Origin: Roseivirga sp.
GTDB taxonomy: Bacteria > Bacteroidota > Bacteroidia > Cytophagales > Cyclobacteriaceae
Reading direction: 5' to 3'
Assembly (NCBI GenBank): GCA_029262895.1
Contig: JAJCYM010000056.1
Location: 1 to 64,000, forward strand
Length of the DNA: 64,000 bases
The notes beneath the pieces were generated by a model, which saw nothing but the letters and a program-made list of their open reading frames with translations, was not told where the DNA came from and did not search any database. How positions within the stretch are numbered: the stretch's first letter is position 1; every line of letters begins with the position of its first letter. This document shows, in pieces, positions 45,894 to 53,503 of the stretch. A program made the position numbers and the translations under genes.

Positions 45894-46040
45894 AATGAAC
45901 AGAGACTCTGTTATAGCTTCCTTCGAGAACAAAAACAGGTAGTCTCCCAAACCATCCTAAAGGAAAATGATCACATCCGCAGCTATTTAGTAGCTCAATA
46001 TTTTATAATTTAACATCTGCTTAACTTTAATTAGATTTCC

Positions 46041-46556
46041 ATGAAACATATGATAAAAGCATTCTTAGCCATGGCCCTGGTGATAGGAATGACTAGTGCA
46101 TTACAAGCTCAAGAATCAAGAATTGCACATATCAACACACAGGAGTTAGTAGAAGCAATGCCTAGCTATGTAGCTGCAAATGCCGAACTTGAAAAAAACC
46201 AAAAATTATATGTAGCGCAGATAAACAAAATGAGAACTGATCTTCAGAAAACATCTGAAAGATATGGTCGTGAAGTAGTTATACAATCTGACGAGACCAA
46301 TATTGCCCGCCAGAAAGAAGTACAAGAAACTCTGCAACAAATTGATGCTTATGAGCAAAATGCATACACTAAACTACGCGAGCAAGAGCAAGAATTATTA
46401 AAGCCTATTCTTGAGAAAGCCCGTGTGACTATTCAAAAAGTAGGGCGAGCAAAAGGGTACCAATATGTCCTTGACTCAACACCAGGAGCTGCAGGAATAA
46501 TCATGGCAGATGGATATGACCTTATGCCAGATGTTAAAGTATATTTAGGCATGTAA
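46041..46556 (+). CDS. OmpH/Skp-family periplasmic chaperone
   Basis: Protein of 171 aa with a signal peptide (about 1-23, MTSALQAQES) and an OmpH/Skp domain. A short beta-strand start (RIAHINTQELVEAMPSY) is followed by a long charged helical hairpin (about 50-135) with Gln/Glu-rich heptads (EVQETLQQIDAYEQN) and closing strands (YQYVLDSTPGAAGIIMADG and beyond). Skp trimers carry outer-membrane proteins through the periplasm. It is about the usual length for the family. Bacteroidota often carry several copies; this one stands alone between purL and the purL fragment. An 11-bp spaced TTTAAC/CTTAAC pair at 46009-46025 resembles the two-component sites at 7174 and 8912. Confidence 0.9.
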   Translation: MKHMIKAFLAMALVIGMTSALQAQESRIAHINTQELVEAMPSYVAANAELEKNQKLYVAQINKMRTDLQKTSERYGREVVIQSDETNIARQKEVQETLQQIDAYEQNAYTKLREQEQELLKPILEKARVTIQKVGRAKGYQYVLDSTPGAAGIIMADGYDLMPDVKVYLGM

Positions 46557-47087
46557 ATATTAGTAATGCGCTTAAAGCGAAAACTCATAAAAACTACCTT
46601 CCAAAAGCAATACTGAAGGAGAAAATTCGAATCGTCTAATACGAGTAAAAAATTGATATTGTCAGTCCTTGGATCAAAGCCTTTATAGCTGCTAAGGATT
46701 GGGTGGCCAAGAAATGTTAGATGTTTAATGTTGAAAGTTTCATGTTTGATGTGCAGATTGATGTTCGAGGCATGAAAATTCTCATTTAGCTCCCCCCAAG
46801 AAATAGCAGTAAGTATTTAGAATTTAGAAGGGAAGCTGAGACTTGGGTTTTATTTTTCCCACATCTGTGATTTTTGAGCACCTCTTGCGACTAATAAGTA
46901 AACACTTAATTCAGTCCTTATGAAAAAAGCACTCAAATTAGCCGTACTAGAGATAAAGTGGTCAAAATTTTACAAATCTGAACTGAAACAGTTTGATAAG
47001 TTGCTGGGCAACAAGTGTTGAGATCAGATCAATTTAGAAGGTAGGTCCTAAGCTTAGTAGCTCTTGAACAAATTAGAAAAGGCAGCT
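46557..47087. other. intergenic gap with purL fossil
   Basis: About 530 bp. It holds the purL 3' remnant (46655-46720) and a short ORF at 46920-47021 (33 codons, MKKALKLAVLEIKWSKFYKS...) of doubtful reality. No RNA or transposon recognised. Confidence 0.5.
46655..46720 (+). pseudogene. remnant of a second purL 3' end
   Basis: The frame reads DIVSPWIKAFIAAKDWVAKK, then Cys and stop. The true purL end reads SPWIKAFVNARDWVAER, then Cys and stop. Beyond the stop codon both copies continue with TGTTAGAT, and a similar TTGGG-GTTTTATTTTT stretch follows about 120 bp further on. Nothing else of purL is found before it, so only the last about 21 codons and 3' flank survive. Confidence 0.8.
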
Positions 47088-47975
47088 TCAAGTATTGAGC
47101 TCTAGCTTATAACCAACACCATGAACATTTGTCAACTTGATAGCATCATCGGATTGTAACTTCTTGCGGAGTTTGGAGATATAGGTATCAAGGCTTCTAC
47201 CAACTATTACGCCCTTGTCTTCCCATACTCTTTTTGTCAGTTCATCTCGTTTAATAATTTGGTTCGGGTTGGTAACAAAAATGGCCAGTAATTCGCACTC
47301 CTTCCTCGAAAGACCAATTTCAACAGCTGATTTTACCAGTTTATTCTGCTCAGGGTAAAATTGAAAGCTTCCGATCACAGCAAATTCTCCGCTCTTCTTT
47401 GCTCCATTTATCACACTCCCCTCTCCCATCTTCGCAACTCGTTTTCGCCTGCCCAATTGAAAGCCTAAGAGTATGATGAGAAAGGCACCAGGGATATATA
47501 AAAGGCTTTGCTTGTTGAAACCTGAATTCATATCGGTAAAATTGACCTCAATGGTGTAGCAATTCAATGGTAAAAATCGACCGACACACGGAATGATAGT
47601 GGTCTGTTGGTTAGTTGTCTTTCTATAGCTATAGGCGACTTCGTGATCAGTACATTGGATAACTTCAACAATATAATTTTCTGGAAGTCCTGATTTTTGA
47701 AAGGCACTATTTACAATCGAAACCAGCATACCTGGCTCAAAGGTGAGTTGATGTTGAAATGAAAGCTCAAATTTCGTATCACCTAATTCAACAACAGGTA
47801 GAATTAGAGAAGTGGAATCGTGGTTTGATAGGAGTAATTGGTTCCCCACATCACGCAAGGAGATCTTAACAATTTCTGGAAAGTCGCCTTTTTGCTCTAT
47901 TGGTTCTGTCAAGAACCAGGTGAAAAAACCGAGGACAGCTAAAGCCCCAAACGAATAAATCTTTCTTCCGCTCAT
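47088..47975 (-). CDS. membrane-anchored winged-helix transcriptional regulator
   Basis: Protein of 295 aa from ATG 47975, chosen because it starts just before the first helix; a frame opening at 48047 would add 24 Cys/Lys-rich residues and run through the promoter. The layout is a first membrane segment (about 5-22), an extracytoplasmic domain with two Cys (about 25-175), a second membrane segment (about 178-198, YIPGAFLIILLGFQLG), then a C-terminal cytoplasmic OmpR-type winged helix (about 215-295, LSRKECELLAIFVTNPNQII and VHGVGYKLE). There is no receiver domain, so it acts as a one-component transmembrane sensor, with topology reversed from CadC/ToxR. It is divergent from yceI; the shared promoter carries repeated TGACA motifs. 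Confidence 0.85.
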   Translation of the reverse strand: MSGRKIYSFGALAVLGFFTWFLTEPIEQKGDFPEIVKISLRDVGNQLLLSNHDSTSLILPVVELGDTKFELSFQHQLTFEPGMLVSIVNSAFQKSGLPENYIVEVIQCTDHEVAYSYRKTTNQQTTIIPCVGRFLPLNCYTIEVNFTDMNSGFNKQSLLYIPGAFLIILLGFQLGRRKRVAKMGEGSVINGAKKSGEFAVIGSFQFYPEQNKLVKSAVEIGLSRKECELLAIFVTNPNQIIKRDELTKRVWEDKGVIVGRSLDTYISKLRKKLQSDDAIKLTNVHGVGYKLELNT

Positions 47976-48002
47976 AAAGCCTGTAAATAACAGGCAACGA
48001 CA

Positions 48003-48046
48003 TGACATTTTACAATCATTGACACTTCTTTTACATTTTTTTGACA
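48003..48046. promoter_or_regulatory. repeated TGACA/TTTTACA motifs, candidate operator
   Basis: TGACA occurs at 48003, 48020 and 48042, and TTTTACA at 48008 and 48029 (21 bp, two helical turns). Combined, TTTTACA-5-TGACA is repeated with a 1-bp spacing change. It lies in the 136-bp region between the divergent membrane regulator and YceI genes. Confidence 0.5.
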
Positions 48047-48111
48047 TTCTCCGGCTTGAGGCGATTTAGGTTTACCAGCAAATAAAAACACCTAATCGAA
48101 TCAAAAGCACT

Positions 48112-48708
48112 ATGAAAAAGATCATTATATCACTCCTCTTGATTACTAGTTTTTCAGTCACTACTCAAGCTCAAAAAACAACCAATTTAGACATAGAAAA
48201 TAGCGTTGTCAATTGGTCCGGCTCTTACACATTTGGTTTTGGAGGACACGAAGGAACTGTAAAAATCAAGTCTGGCGAACTCATAAAGGAAGATGGCAAA
48301 ATTACCGGAGGGGTCTTTGTCATGGACATGAATACTATTGTCAATACAGATGGTGAGTACAGTCAAGACCTAGTTGATCACTTGAAAAATGAAGACTTCT
48401 TTGATGTTAAAAACCACCCTACAGCCAAATTCGAAATAACCAAAGTAAAGTATCATGACCCCAACAACACTAAGTTCATTGATGACATTTATTTGAGAAT
48501 AACCGGGGATCTCACCATCAAAAACATTACGCACAACATATGGTATGAAGCTGAGATAAATGCAGAAAACACCAAATTAGAAGCAAAATTAAAAATAGAT
48601 CGCACTCTATGGGAGGTTAACTTCAAATCAAAAAGTTTTGGTGCAAAACTCAAGGATGGGATTATTTCAGATGCTATAGAATTCAGAATTGTCCTTAAGC
48701 TGAATTAA
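48112..48708 (+). CDS. YceI-family lipid-binding-like protein, periplasmic
   Basis: Protein of 198 aa with a signal peptide (about 1-21, ending TTQAQ) and a YceI lipocalin-like barrel. The barrel shows the motifs NSVVNWSGSYTFGFGGHEGT, GGVFVMDMNTI, LKNEDFFDVKNHPTAKFEIT, and the closing strand DGIISDAIEFRIVLKLN. YceI proteins bind polyprenyl chains such as those of quinones, and their family role is often linked to stress response. The gene is transcribed away from the membrane regulator, which may control it. The next gene begins 40 bp later and is probably co-transcribed. Confidence 0.93.
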   Translation: MKKIIISLLLITSFSVTTQAQKTTNLDIENSVVNWSGSYTFGFGGHEGTVKIKSGELIKEDGKITGGVFVMDMNTIVNTDGEYSQDLVDHLKNEDFFDVKNHPTAKFEITKVKYHDPNNTKFIDDIYLRITGDLTIKNITHNIWYEAEINAENTKLEAKLKIDRTLWEVNFKSKSFGAKLKDGIISDAIEFRIVLKLN

Positions 48709-48748
48709 AAGAAAGACTTAACATCACTTACCATCTAGATTGATCAAA

Positions 48749-49348
48749 ATGACAAAAGAGGCAATACTCATTTCATTACTCCTGTTCCAAACAACATTGG
48801 TCTTAGGCCAGGAACAAGAGCCATCAAGGATAATAGCTGCAGACAGTACCTGGAGTAGCGAGTTTTTCGAATTCCCTTTAGGCTTTGCTCAGGAAATTGA
48901 TTTCAAAGGATTAGAGGAAGCAATATTTCCAGCCGGTTGGGGAGATGAAGCGAGTCCTAATTTCTGGACCTATGCCTTTGCATGGAAAATAAGCCTGGAT
49001 AAAGCCTTAACAGAAACCGATTTTGAAATCAACTTGCAGTATTATTTTGATGGCCTATTGGAGCTTAGTTTAGCTGGAAACAATAAAGCTCCTATGCCAA
49101 AAACCAATGCCCTATTTGTTGAAAAGGAATCTTCTTACGGGAACACTCAATACATAGGAAAAATAAAAACTCTTGATACCCGCTTTACTAAAAGACCCAT
49201 GACCTTGAATGTTCAAGTCGAACAACATTATTGCCCACAGACAAGGCAATCTGTTATTCTATTTAAGTTTTCACCAAAGACCTTTGAAAGTAATGTCTGG
49301 CTCAAACTATATGAGATAAAACTTCGCGATGTTACTTGCGGAAATTAG
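48749..49348 (+). CDS. secreted protein of unknown function
   Basis: Protein of 199 aa from ATG 48749; a TTG three codons earlier (48740) would extend it. The signal peptide is MTKEAILISLLLFQTTLVLG. The mature part is rich in Trp, Phe and Glu, with alternating beta-strand patterns (ETDFEINLQYYFDGLLELSL, MTLNVQVEQHYCPQTR). Two Cys occur near the C-terminus. No family recognised. It follows YceI closely, so it may be part of the same regulator-controlled operon. Confidence 0.65.
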   Translation: MTKEAILISLLLFQTTLVLGQEQEPSRIIAADSTWSSEFFEFPLGFAQEIDFKGLEEAIFPAGWGDEASPNFWTYAFAWKISLDKALTETDFEINLQYYFDGLLELSLAGNNKAPMPKTNALFVEKESSYGNTQYIGKIKTLDTRFTKRPMTLNVQVEQHYCPQTRQSVILFKFSPKTFESNVWLKLYEIKLRDVTCGN

Positions 49349-49529
49349 TTTTTCAGGGTGTCTATGACACAATAGTGATAAGGTTAATATTTATGGATCT
49401 CCCCAAACATTAGCTATGATACTACAGCTAAACTAACCGGTCAAAATTCAAGAACGCATTACTAAGCCACCCCCATTCTGTATTTTAGCCCTAAGCTTGT
49501 AAATGATAGTCACAGAGCGATACCCGTAG

Positions 49530-50501
49530 ATGCTTCCAAAAAAGAAAAACCATCCCAAGCAGAAAAGTAGTTTTCATTCTCGGAACAAGCATCGTGAACG
49601 CTATAATTTCAAAAACCTTATTGGTACATGTCCAGAACTGGAGCCCTTCATAAAGTTGAACAAATACGGTGATGAATCCATCGATTTCTCAAATGCCTCA
49701 GCAGTATTGATGCTGAATAAATCATTGCTGATGCACTATTACGGGATTGATTACTGGAACATTCCTAAAGGTTATTTATGTCCTCCGATTCCCGGAAGAG
49801 CAGATTACATTCATCGCATATCGGATTTATTAGGAAGCTGCAATAGTGGAAAAATTCCAAGAGGCCAACACATAAGGTGTTTGGATATTGGAGTTGGGGC
49901 CAATTGCATTTATCCCATTATTGGGAACAAGGAATATGGTTGGTCCTTTGTGGCTTCCGATATCGACAAGGGCGCCATACAATCCGCAGCCGAAATAGTT
50001 GATCAGAATCTTCACTTGAAAGGAAATGTAGAGCTCCGATTTCAAGCAAACCCAAAGGAGATTTTCAAAGGAATTGTTTTAAAAGAAAAATTCGATCTAG
50101 TCATTTGTAATCCTCCATTTCACAGCTCTCTTAAAGATGCTCAGGCCGGTTCAGTACGTAAACTAAACAACCTGAACCAAAAGCAAATCACTAAGTCTAC
50201 ACTGAACTTTGGCGGCACAAATTCGGAATTATGGTGCGATGGAGGGGAGAAAAAGTTTGTTCAAAAAATGATATCCGAAAGCAAGCAAATACCCTCTTCT
50301 TGCCTATGGTTTTCTACCTTGATCTCAAAGGAAGCTCATCTTAAACCAATTCATGACGCTCTAAAAAGTGCCAAAGCAATTGATATCAAAACCATTCCAA
50401 TGGCTCATGGAAATAAAATAAGTCGTTTAGTGGCATGGACATTTTTAAACAAACCAGAACAGAAAAGATGGATCGACAGTAGATGGAACCTAACGAAATA
50501 A
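49530..50501 (+). CDS. rlmF: 23S rRNA (adenine(1618)-N6)-methyltransferase
   Basis: Protein of 323 aa, the usual size of RlmF. A basic N-terminus (LPKKKNHPKQKSSFHSRNKH) leads to an SAM-binding fold with motif I CLDIGVGANCIYPIIG and the catalytic N6-adenine motif NPPFH, then SSLKDAQAGSVRKLNNL and a C-terminal strand LVAWTF. The enzyme methylates A1618 of 23S rRNA from S-adenosylmethionine. It stands alone. The start ATG 49530 is the only suitable one; upstream bases are not informative. Confidence 0.96.
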   Translation: MLPKKKNHPKQKSSFHSRNKHRERYNFKNLIGTCPELEPFIKLNKYGDESIDFSNASAVLMLNKSLLMHYYGIDYWNIPKGYLCPPIPGRADYIHRISDLLGSCNSGKIPRGQHIRCLDIGVGANCIYPIIGNKEYGWSFVASDIDKGAIQSAAEIVDQNLHLKGNVELRFQANPKEIFKGIVLKEKFDLVICNPPFHSSLKDAQAGSVRKLNNLNQKQITKSTLNFGGTNSELWCDGGEKKFVQKMISESKQIPSSCLWFSTLISKEAHLKPIHDALKSAKAIDIKTIPMAHGNKISRLVAWTFLNKPEQKRWIDSRWNLTK

Positions 50502-50719
50502 AAATCCATATACTCATTCAAGGATATTGACAAGGGTTGTCTGTTCATTTGGCTTCCCCCCTCTCGCAGGTTCTCCCACCCTTAAACAGTCAACTGAGAT
50601 TTACACCCATATGACGGAAAGCTCTTTTCATCAAAAAACTGATTAGATTGATTAAACATAAAGGGGATAACACAATAGTGTATAGCCCAAATGTTCTGTA
50701 GCATTGAAAACAAAATGGA

Positions 50720-50920
50720 TTGACAAATTTTAAATTATATAAAACAATCAAAGGGAACAGGCATTTTGAAATCGAGGAAGATTTGCCGGAAGTTGGCTGG
50801 TATTTGAGAGTTTACGATGATCAAAACATATGCGTATCTGACTATTTGCAGGACAGCCTCAAAGATGTGATGACATTTGCATTGGAAGAATTTGGGATTG
50901 AAAAAGATAAATGGGAATAG
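50720..50920 (+). CDS. conserved 66-aa protein of unknown function
   Basis: Starts with TTG at 50720; the nearby ATG at 50715 is out of frame and stops at once. The product is compact and acidic, with an antiparallel-looking beta start (LYKTIKGNRHFEIEEDLPEV followed by GWYLRVYDDQ) and a C-terminal helix (SLKDVMTFALEEFGIEKDKW). No Cys cluster, signal or membrane helix. The sequence looks like a folded, selected protein rather than a random frame. Function unknown. It lies in a short gap between rlmF and the sigma factor gene. Confidence 0.55.
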   Translation: MTNFKLYKTIKGNRHFEIEEDLPEVGWYLRVYDDQNICVSDYLQDSLKDVMTFALEEFGIEKDKWE

Positions 50921-51010
50921 GTAATTAAAACCGCTCAAGAGTGGCTAAAATGCATGCCCAACCTAACCGATGCCCAACATTTTAGCCGGAACGTCCCCAG
51001 TAATTAGAAA

Positions 51011-52261
51011 ATGACCGAGCATAACAAAGAGAAGAGTGAATTCCTCGTTGAACATTTTTTCCGGAATGAATACGGGAAAATGGTTGCTGTCATTTCAAAA
51101 TATGTGGCAATTGAAACTGCTGAGGACATTGTTCAAGAGACATTATTGACCGCTGTGGAATATTGCCAGCATAACAGTATTCCTGCAAATCCTCAAGCCT
51201 GGTTATACACTACTGCAAAAAACAAATCCCTTAATTGGCTACGCAAAAACAAGTTTGAAAGAGAATATCAAAATCAGATTCAAGAGCAAAATTTAGACAC
51301 CTTAGAATTTACTGATCAACTAATAGTAGATGAACAGCTACGAATAATGTTAGCTTGCTGCCAATCTTCAATTTCAGAAGAAACACAAGTCACTTTAATA
51401 CTTAAGGTTTTATGTGGTTTTAGTATCTCAGAAATCGCGTCAGCATTTTGCACAAACAACGAAACCATAAATAAACGGTTGGTAAGAGGGCGAGAAAAAC
51501 TGAAAAAGAATGGTTTAAACCTGGAAGACCCTAATGATATCAACACTAGTCAAGAGGTTCTATTGAAGACAATCTATCTCCTGTTTAATGAAGGCTATTC
51601 CCCATCAAGAAAAAATCAGGTGCTAAGAAAGGACTTCTGCTTGGAGGCAATTAGACTGACTGAAATAATAGTCTCCAACGAAAAAATAAAACGAAGAGAC
51701 AACGCACATGCCTTACTTGCCCTTATGTGTCTGAATTGTTCAAGGTTTGAAGCAAGGTTAAAAAATGGGGATGAAATGATTGAAATGGAGCGGCAAGATA
51801 GGACACTTTGGAATCAGGAGTTACTGAGTAAAGGGTTGCGTCATCTTAATGAAGCACAGAAAAATGAATCTATTTCAAAGTATTTAATTCTAGCAAGTAT
51901 CTCTGCTAACCATAGTATATCTCAGAATTATGAACAAACAAATTGGAATGAAATACTAGCACTTTATGATGTTCTATTAACATTGGAAAACTCAGCAATA
52001 GTTAAATTAAATCGACTTGTTGCATTTTCTAAGGTGCAAGGTTCAAAGAAAGCAATCTCCGAATTACTAAAATTAAACGGGCTCACTACAAATCACTTAT
52101 ACTACACTACATTAGCAGAACTATCCAGGGATATAGGCGAGCAGTCTGAAGCAGAAAACTACTATAAGAAAGCCATCTCCTTTGTTTCTAATGTTAGGGA
52201 TAAAAGATTTCTAGTAAAAAAATTAAATACGCTTGTCCCTATTTCCAAGTCTCATGTGTAA
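51011..52261 (+). CDS. ECF42-like RNA polymerase sigma factor with C-terminal extension
   Basis: Protein of 416 aa, long for an ECF sigma factor. Sigma-70 region 2 is at about 15-90 (ETAEDIVQETLLTAVEYC, AWLYTTAKNKSLNWLRK) and region 4 at about 105-165 (VLCGFSISEIASAFCTNNE). A helical, TPR-like C-terminal part of about 240 residues follows (AIRLTEIIVSNEKIKRRDN, ALYDVLLTLENSAIVKLNR). ECF42 sigma factors share this build and lie next to YCII/DGPF genes, as here (29 bp downstream). The extension replaces a classical anti-sigma factor in these groups. Target genes are not known; the adjacent DGPF gene is a likely one. Confidence 0.9.
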   Translation: MTEHNKEKSEFLVEHFFRNEYGKMVAVISKYVAIETAEDIVQETLLTAVEYCQHNSIPANPQAWLYTTAKNKSLNWLRKNKFEREYQNQIQEQNLDTLEFTDQLIVDEQLRIMLACCQSSISEETQVTLILKVLCGFSISEIASAFCTNNETINKRLVRGREKLKKNGLNLEDPNDINTSQEVLLKTIYLLFNEGYSPSRKNQVLRKDFCLEAIRLTEIIVSNEKIKRRDNAHALLALMCLNCSRFEARLKNGDEMIEMERQDRTLWNQELLSKGLRHLNEAQKNESISKYLILASISANHSISQNYEQTNWNEILALYDVLLTLENSAIVKLNRLVAFSKVQGSKKAISELLKLNGLTTNHLYYTTLAELSRDIGEQSEAENYYKKAISFVSNVRDKRFLVKKLNTLVPISKSHV

Positions 52262-52290
52262 TGAGAGTCTAAACTTTAAATTATTAGATT

Positions 52291-52647
52291 ATGAAAGAAT
52301 TCATGGTGTTTATCAGGAATGAGGGAAATCCCGTAATGAAGCTGTCTACAGAACAGCAACAAGAACATGTTCAAAAAGTAGGAGCTTATATTAAAGGGTT
52401 ATTTGAAGCCGGCAAAATGAAAGCTGCTCAACCTTTGGAAATGGAGGGAACAATCGTTTCACAGAAACAAGGAAAATTTATTGATGGCCCTTTTAATGAA
52501 ACTAAAGAGGTAATCTCTGGCTACTATCACATTCTGGCTTCAGATTTAGACGAAGCAATCGCAATCAGTAAAGCCGATCCAAGGTTTGAAGATGGGGATT
52601 GGAGATTAGAAGTTAGACCAATCATGAAAGTAGATGGAATAAACTAA
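52291..52647 (+). CDS. YCII-related (DGPF-domain) protein
   Basis: Protein of 118 aa with the family start MKEFMVFIRNEG, the loop motif FIDGPFNETKEVISGYYHI (containing D-G-P-F), and the end segment RLEVRPIMKV. The fold is a ferredoxin-like alpha/beta domain. The genes regularly accompany ECF42 sigma factors, and their biochemical role is unknown. It begins 29 bp after the sigma factor stop. A terminator-like hairpin follows at 52665. Confidence 0.93.
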   Translation: MKEFMVFIRNEGNPVMKLSTEQQQEHVQKVGAYIKGLFEAGKMKAAQPLEMEGTIVSQKQGKFIDGPFNETKEVISGYYHILASDLDEAIAISKADPRFEDGDWRLEVRPIMKVDGIN

Positions 52648-52664
52648 AGCCACAGGCAAAACTG

Positions 52665-52692
52665 TGTAAAGGGTATTAAAATGCCCTTTACA
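52665..52692 (+). terminator. terminator-like hairpin
   Basis: TGTAAAGGG (52665-52673) and CCCTTTACA (52684-52692) form a perfect 9-bp stem 18 bp after the stop codon of the DGPF gene. The T tract is weak (TTAAATCTT). Confidence 0.5.
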
Positions 52693-52732
52693 TTAAATCT
52701 TAGCACCAACTCAAGATATCATTAAAAATAGT

Positions 52733-53266
52733 ATGTTAAAGAAGTCTCTAAATCCAGGAAACATGAATGAATCATCAGATCTTTGTTTGTCCTGTGGATG
52801 CTGCTGTGATGGGACCCTGATTGGTTTTGTAAAGCTCGGTAGTGAAGAGTTGCCTGCATTAAGAGAATTAATGGAGATCGAGGAGCCAAATGGTGATGGA
52901 TTGTTTCTTCACCCTTGTGACAGCTTTTGTGATGGTTGTACTATTTATTCCAATAGACCAAAACAATGTGCCAGTTTTAAGTGCGGACTTTTGAAATCCC
53001 TCGAACAAAAGGAGTTGGATTTTGATTCGGCTATTGACGTGATCAATGAGCTTAAACAAAAAAAGATTGCCATTGAAAAAACGTTAGCGATGCTACAGTT
53101 TGAACTACAATCCCCATCATTTTACTTTAAAATAGTCGAATTGAAAAAATTATTAAAGAAAGGCAAAGCTGAATCGTCATTAACACAAAACCAACTGGCA
53201 TTAACATCGGACCTTAAGCAGCTCGACAGTCTGCTGTCAAAAAACTTTGGTCTCACCTTAGATTAA
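52733..53266 (+). CDS. YkgJ-type cysteine-cluster protein
   Basis: Protein of 177 aa; ATG 52763 is an alternative start with an AGGA ahead of it. The N-terminal half is a CxxCxxCC-type cluster (LCLSCGCCCDGT) with further Cys in HPCDSFCDGCTIY and RPKQCASFKCG. This is the spacing of the YkgJ/UPF0153 family, which is thought to bind zinc or iron. The C-terminal half (about 90-177) is helical and Lys/Leu-rich. Function unknown. No close operon partner; it lies 85 bp after the DGPF gene and beyond a hairpin. Confidence 0.8.
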   Translation: MLKKSLNPGNMNESSDLCLSCGCCCDGTLIGFVKLGSEELPALRELMEIEEPNGDGLFLHPCDSFCDGCTIYSNRPKQCASFKCGLLKSLEQKELDFDSAIDVINELKQKKIAIEKTLAMLQFELQSPSFYFKIVELKKLLKKGKAESSLTQNQLALTSDLKQLDSLLSKNFGLTLD

Positions 53267-53503
53267 AAAGTAATAGATTGTTGACTGAATAAAAAGAGCG
53301 GTTAGATAGTGAAATTCAGCTCTTGGAACTTTAAGAATCCACAAAAGGCTTTAAATCCCATTGAATTAAAAGATTAACAATTAACCAATAAGAGTTGGGT
53401 GAGGCGCACAAGACGCATGTTCCCTGGCAATCATATCGCTCCTCACAATTGGCATGTATTTGGTATATTAAGAACCGGCCCACAACATTAAGGACCTGTC
53501 CAT

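Larger units (their letters stand above)
45710..46040. other. intergenic gap
   Basis: About 330 bp with the purL terminator, a 31-codon open stretch that may be a remnant (45798-45893), and an AT-rich leader of the chaperone gene holding TTTAAC/CTTAAC spaced 11 bp (46009, 46020). Confidence 0.5.

Noticed and set aside
46920-47021. 33-codon ORF MKKALKLAVLEIK...
   Set aside because: Clean start and stop, but too short and without context or family support in a region that otherwise looks decayed.
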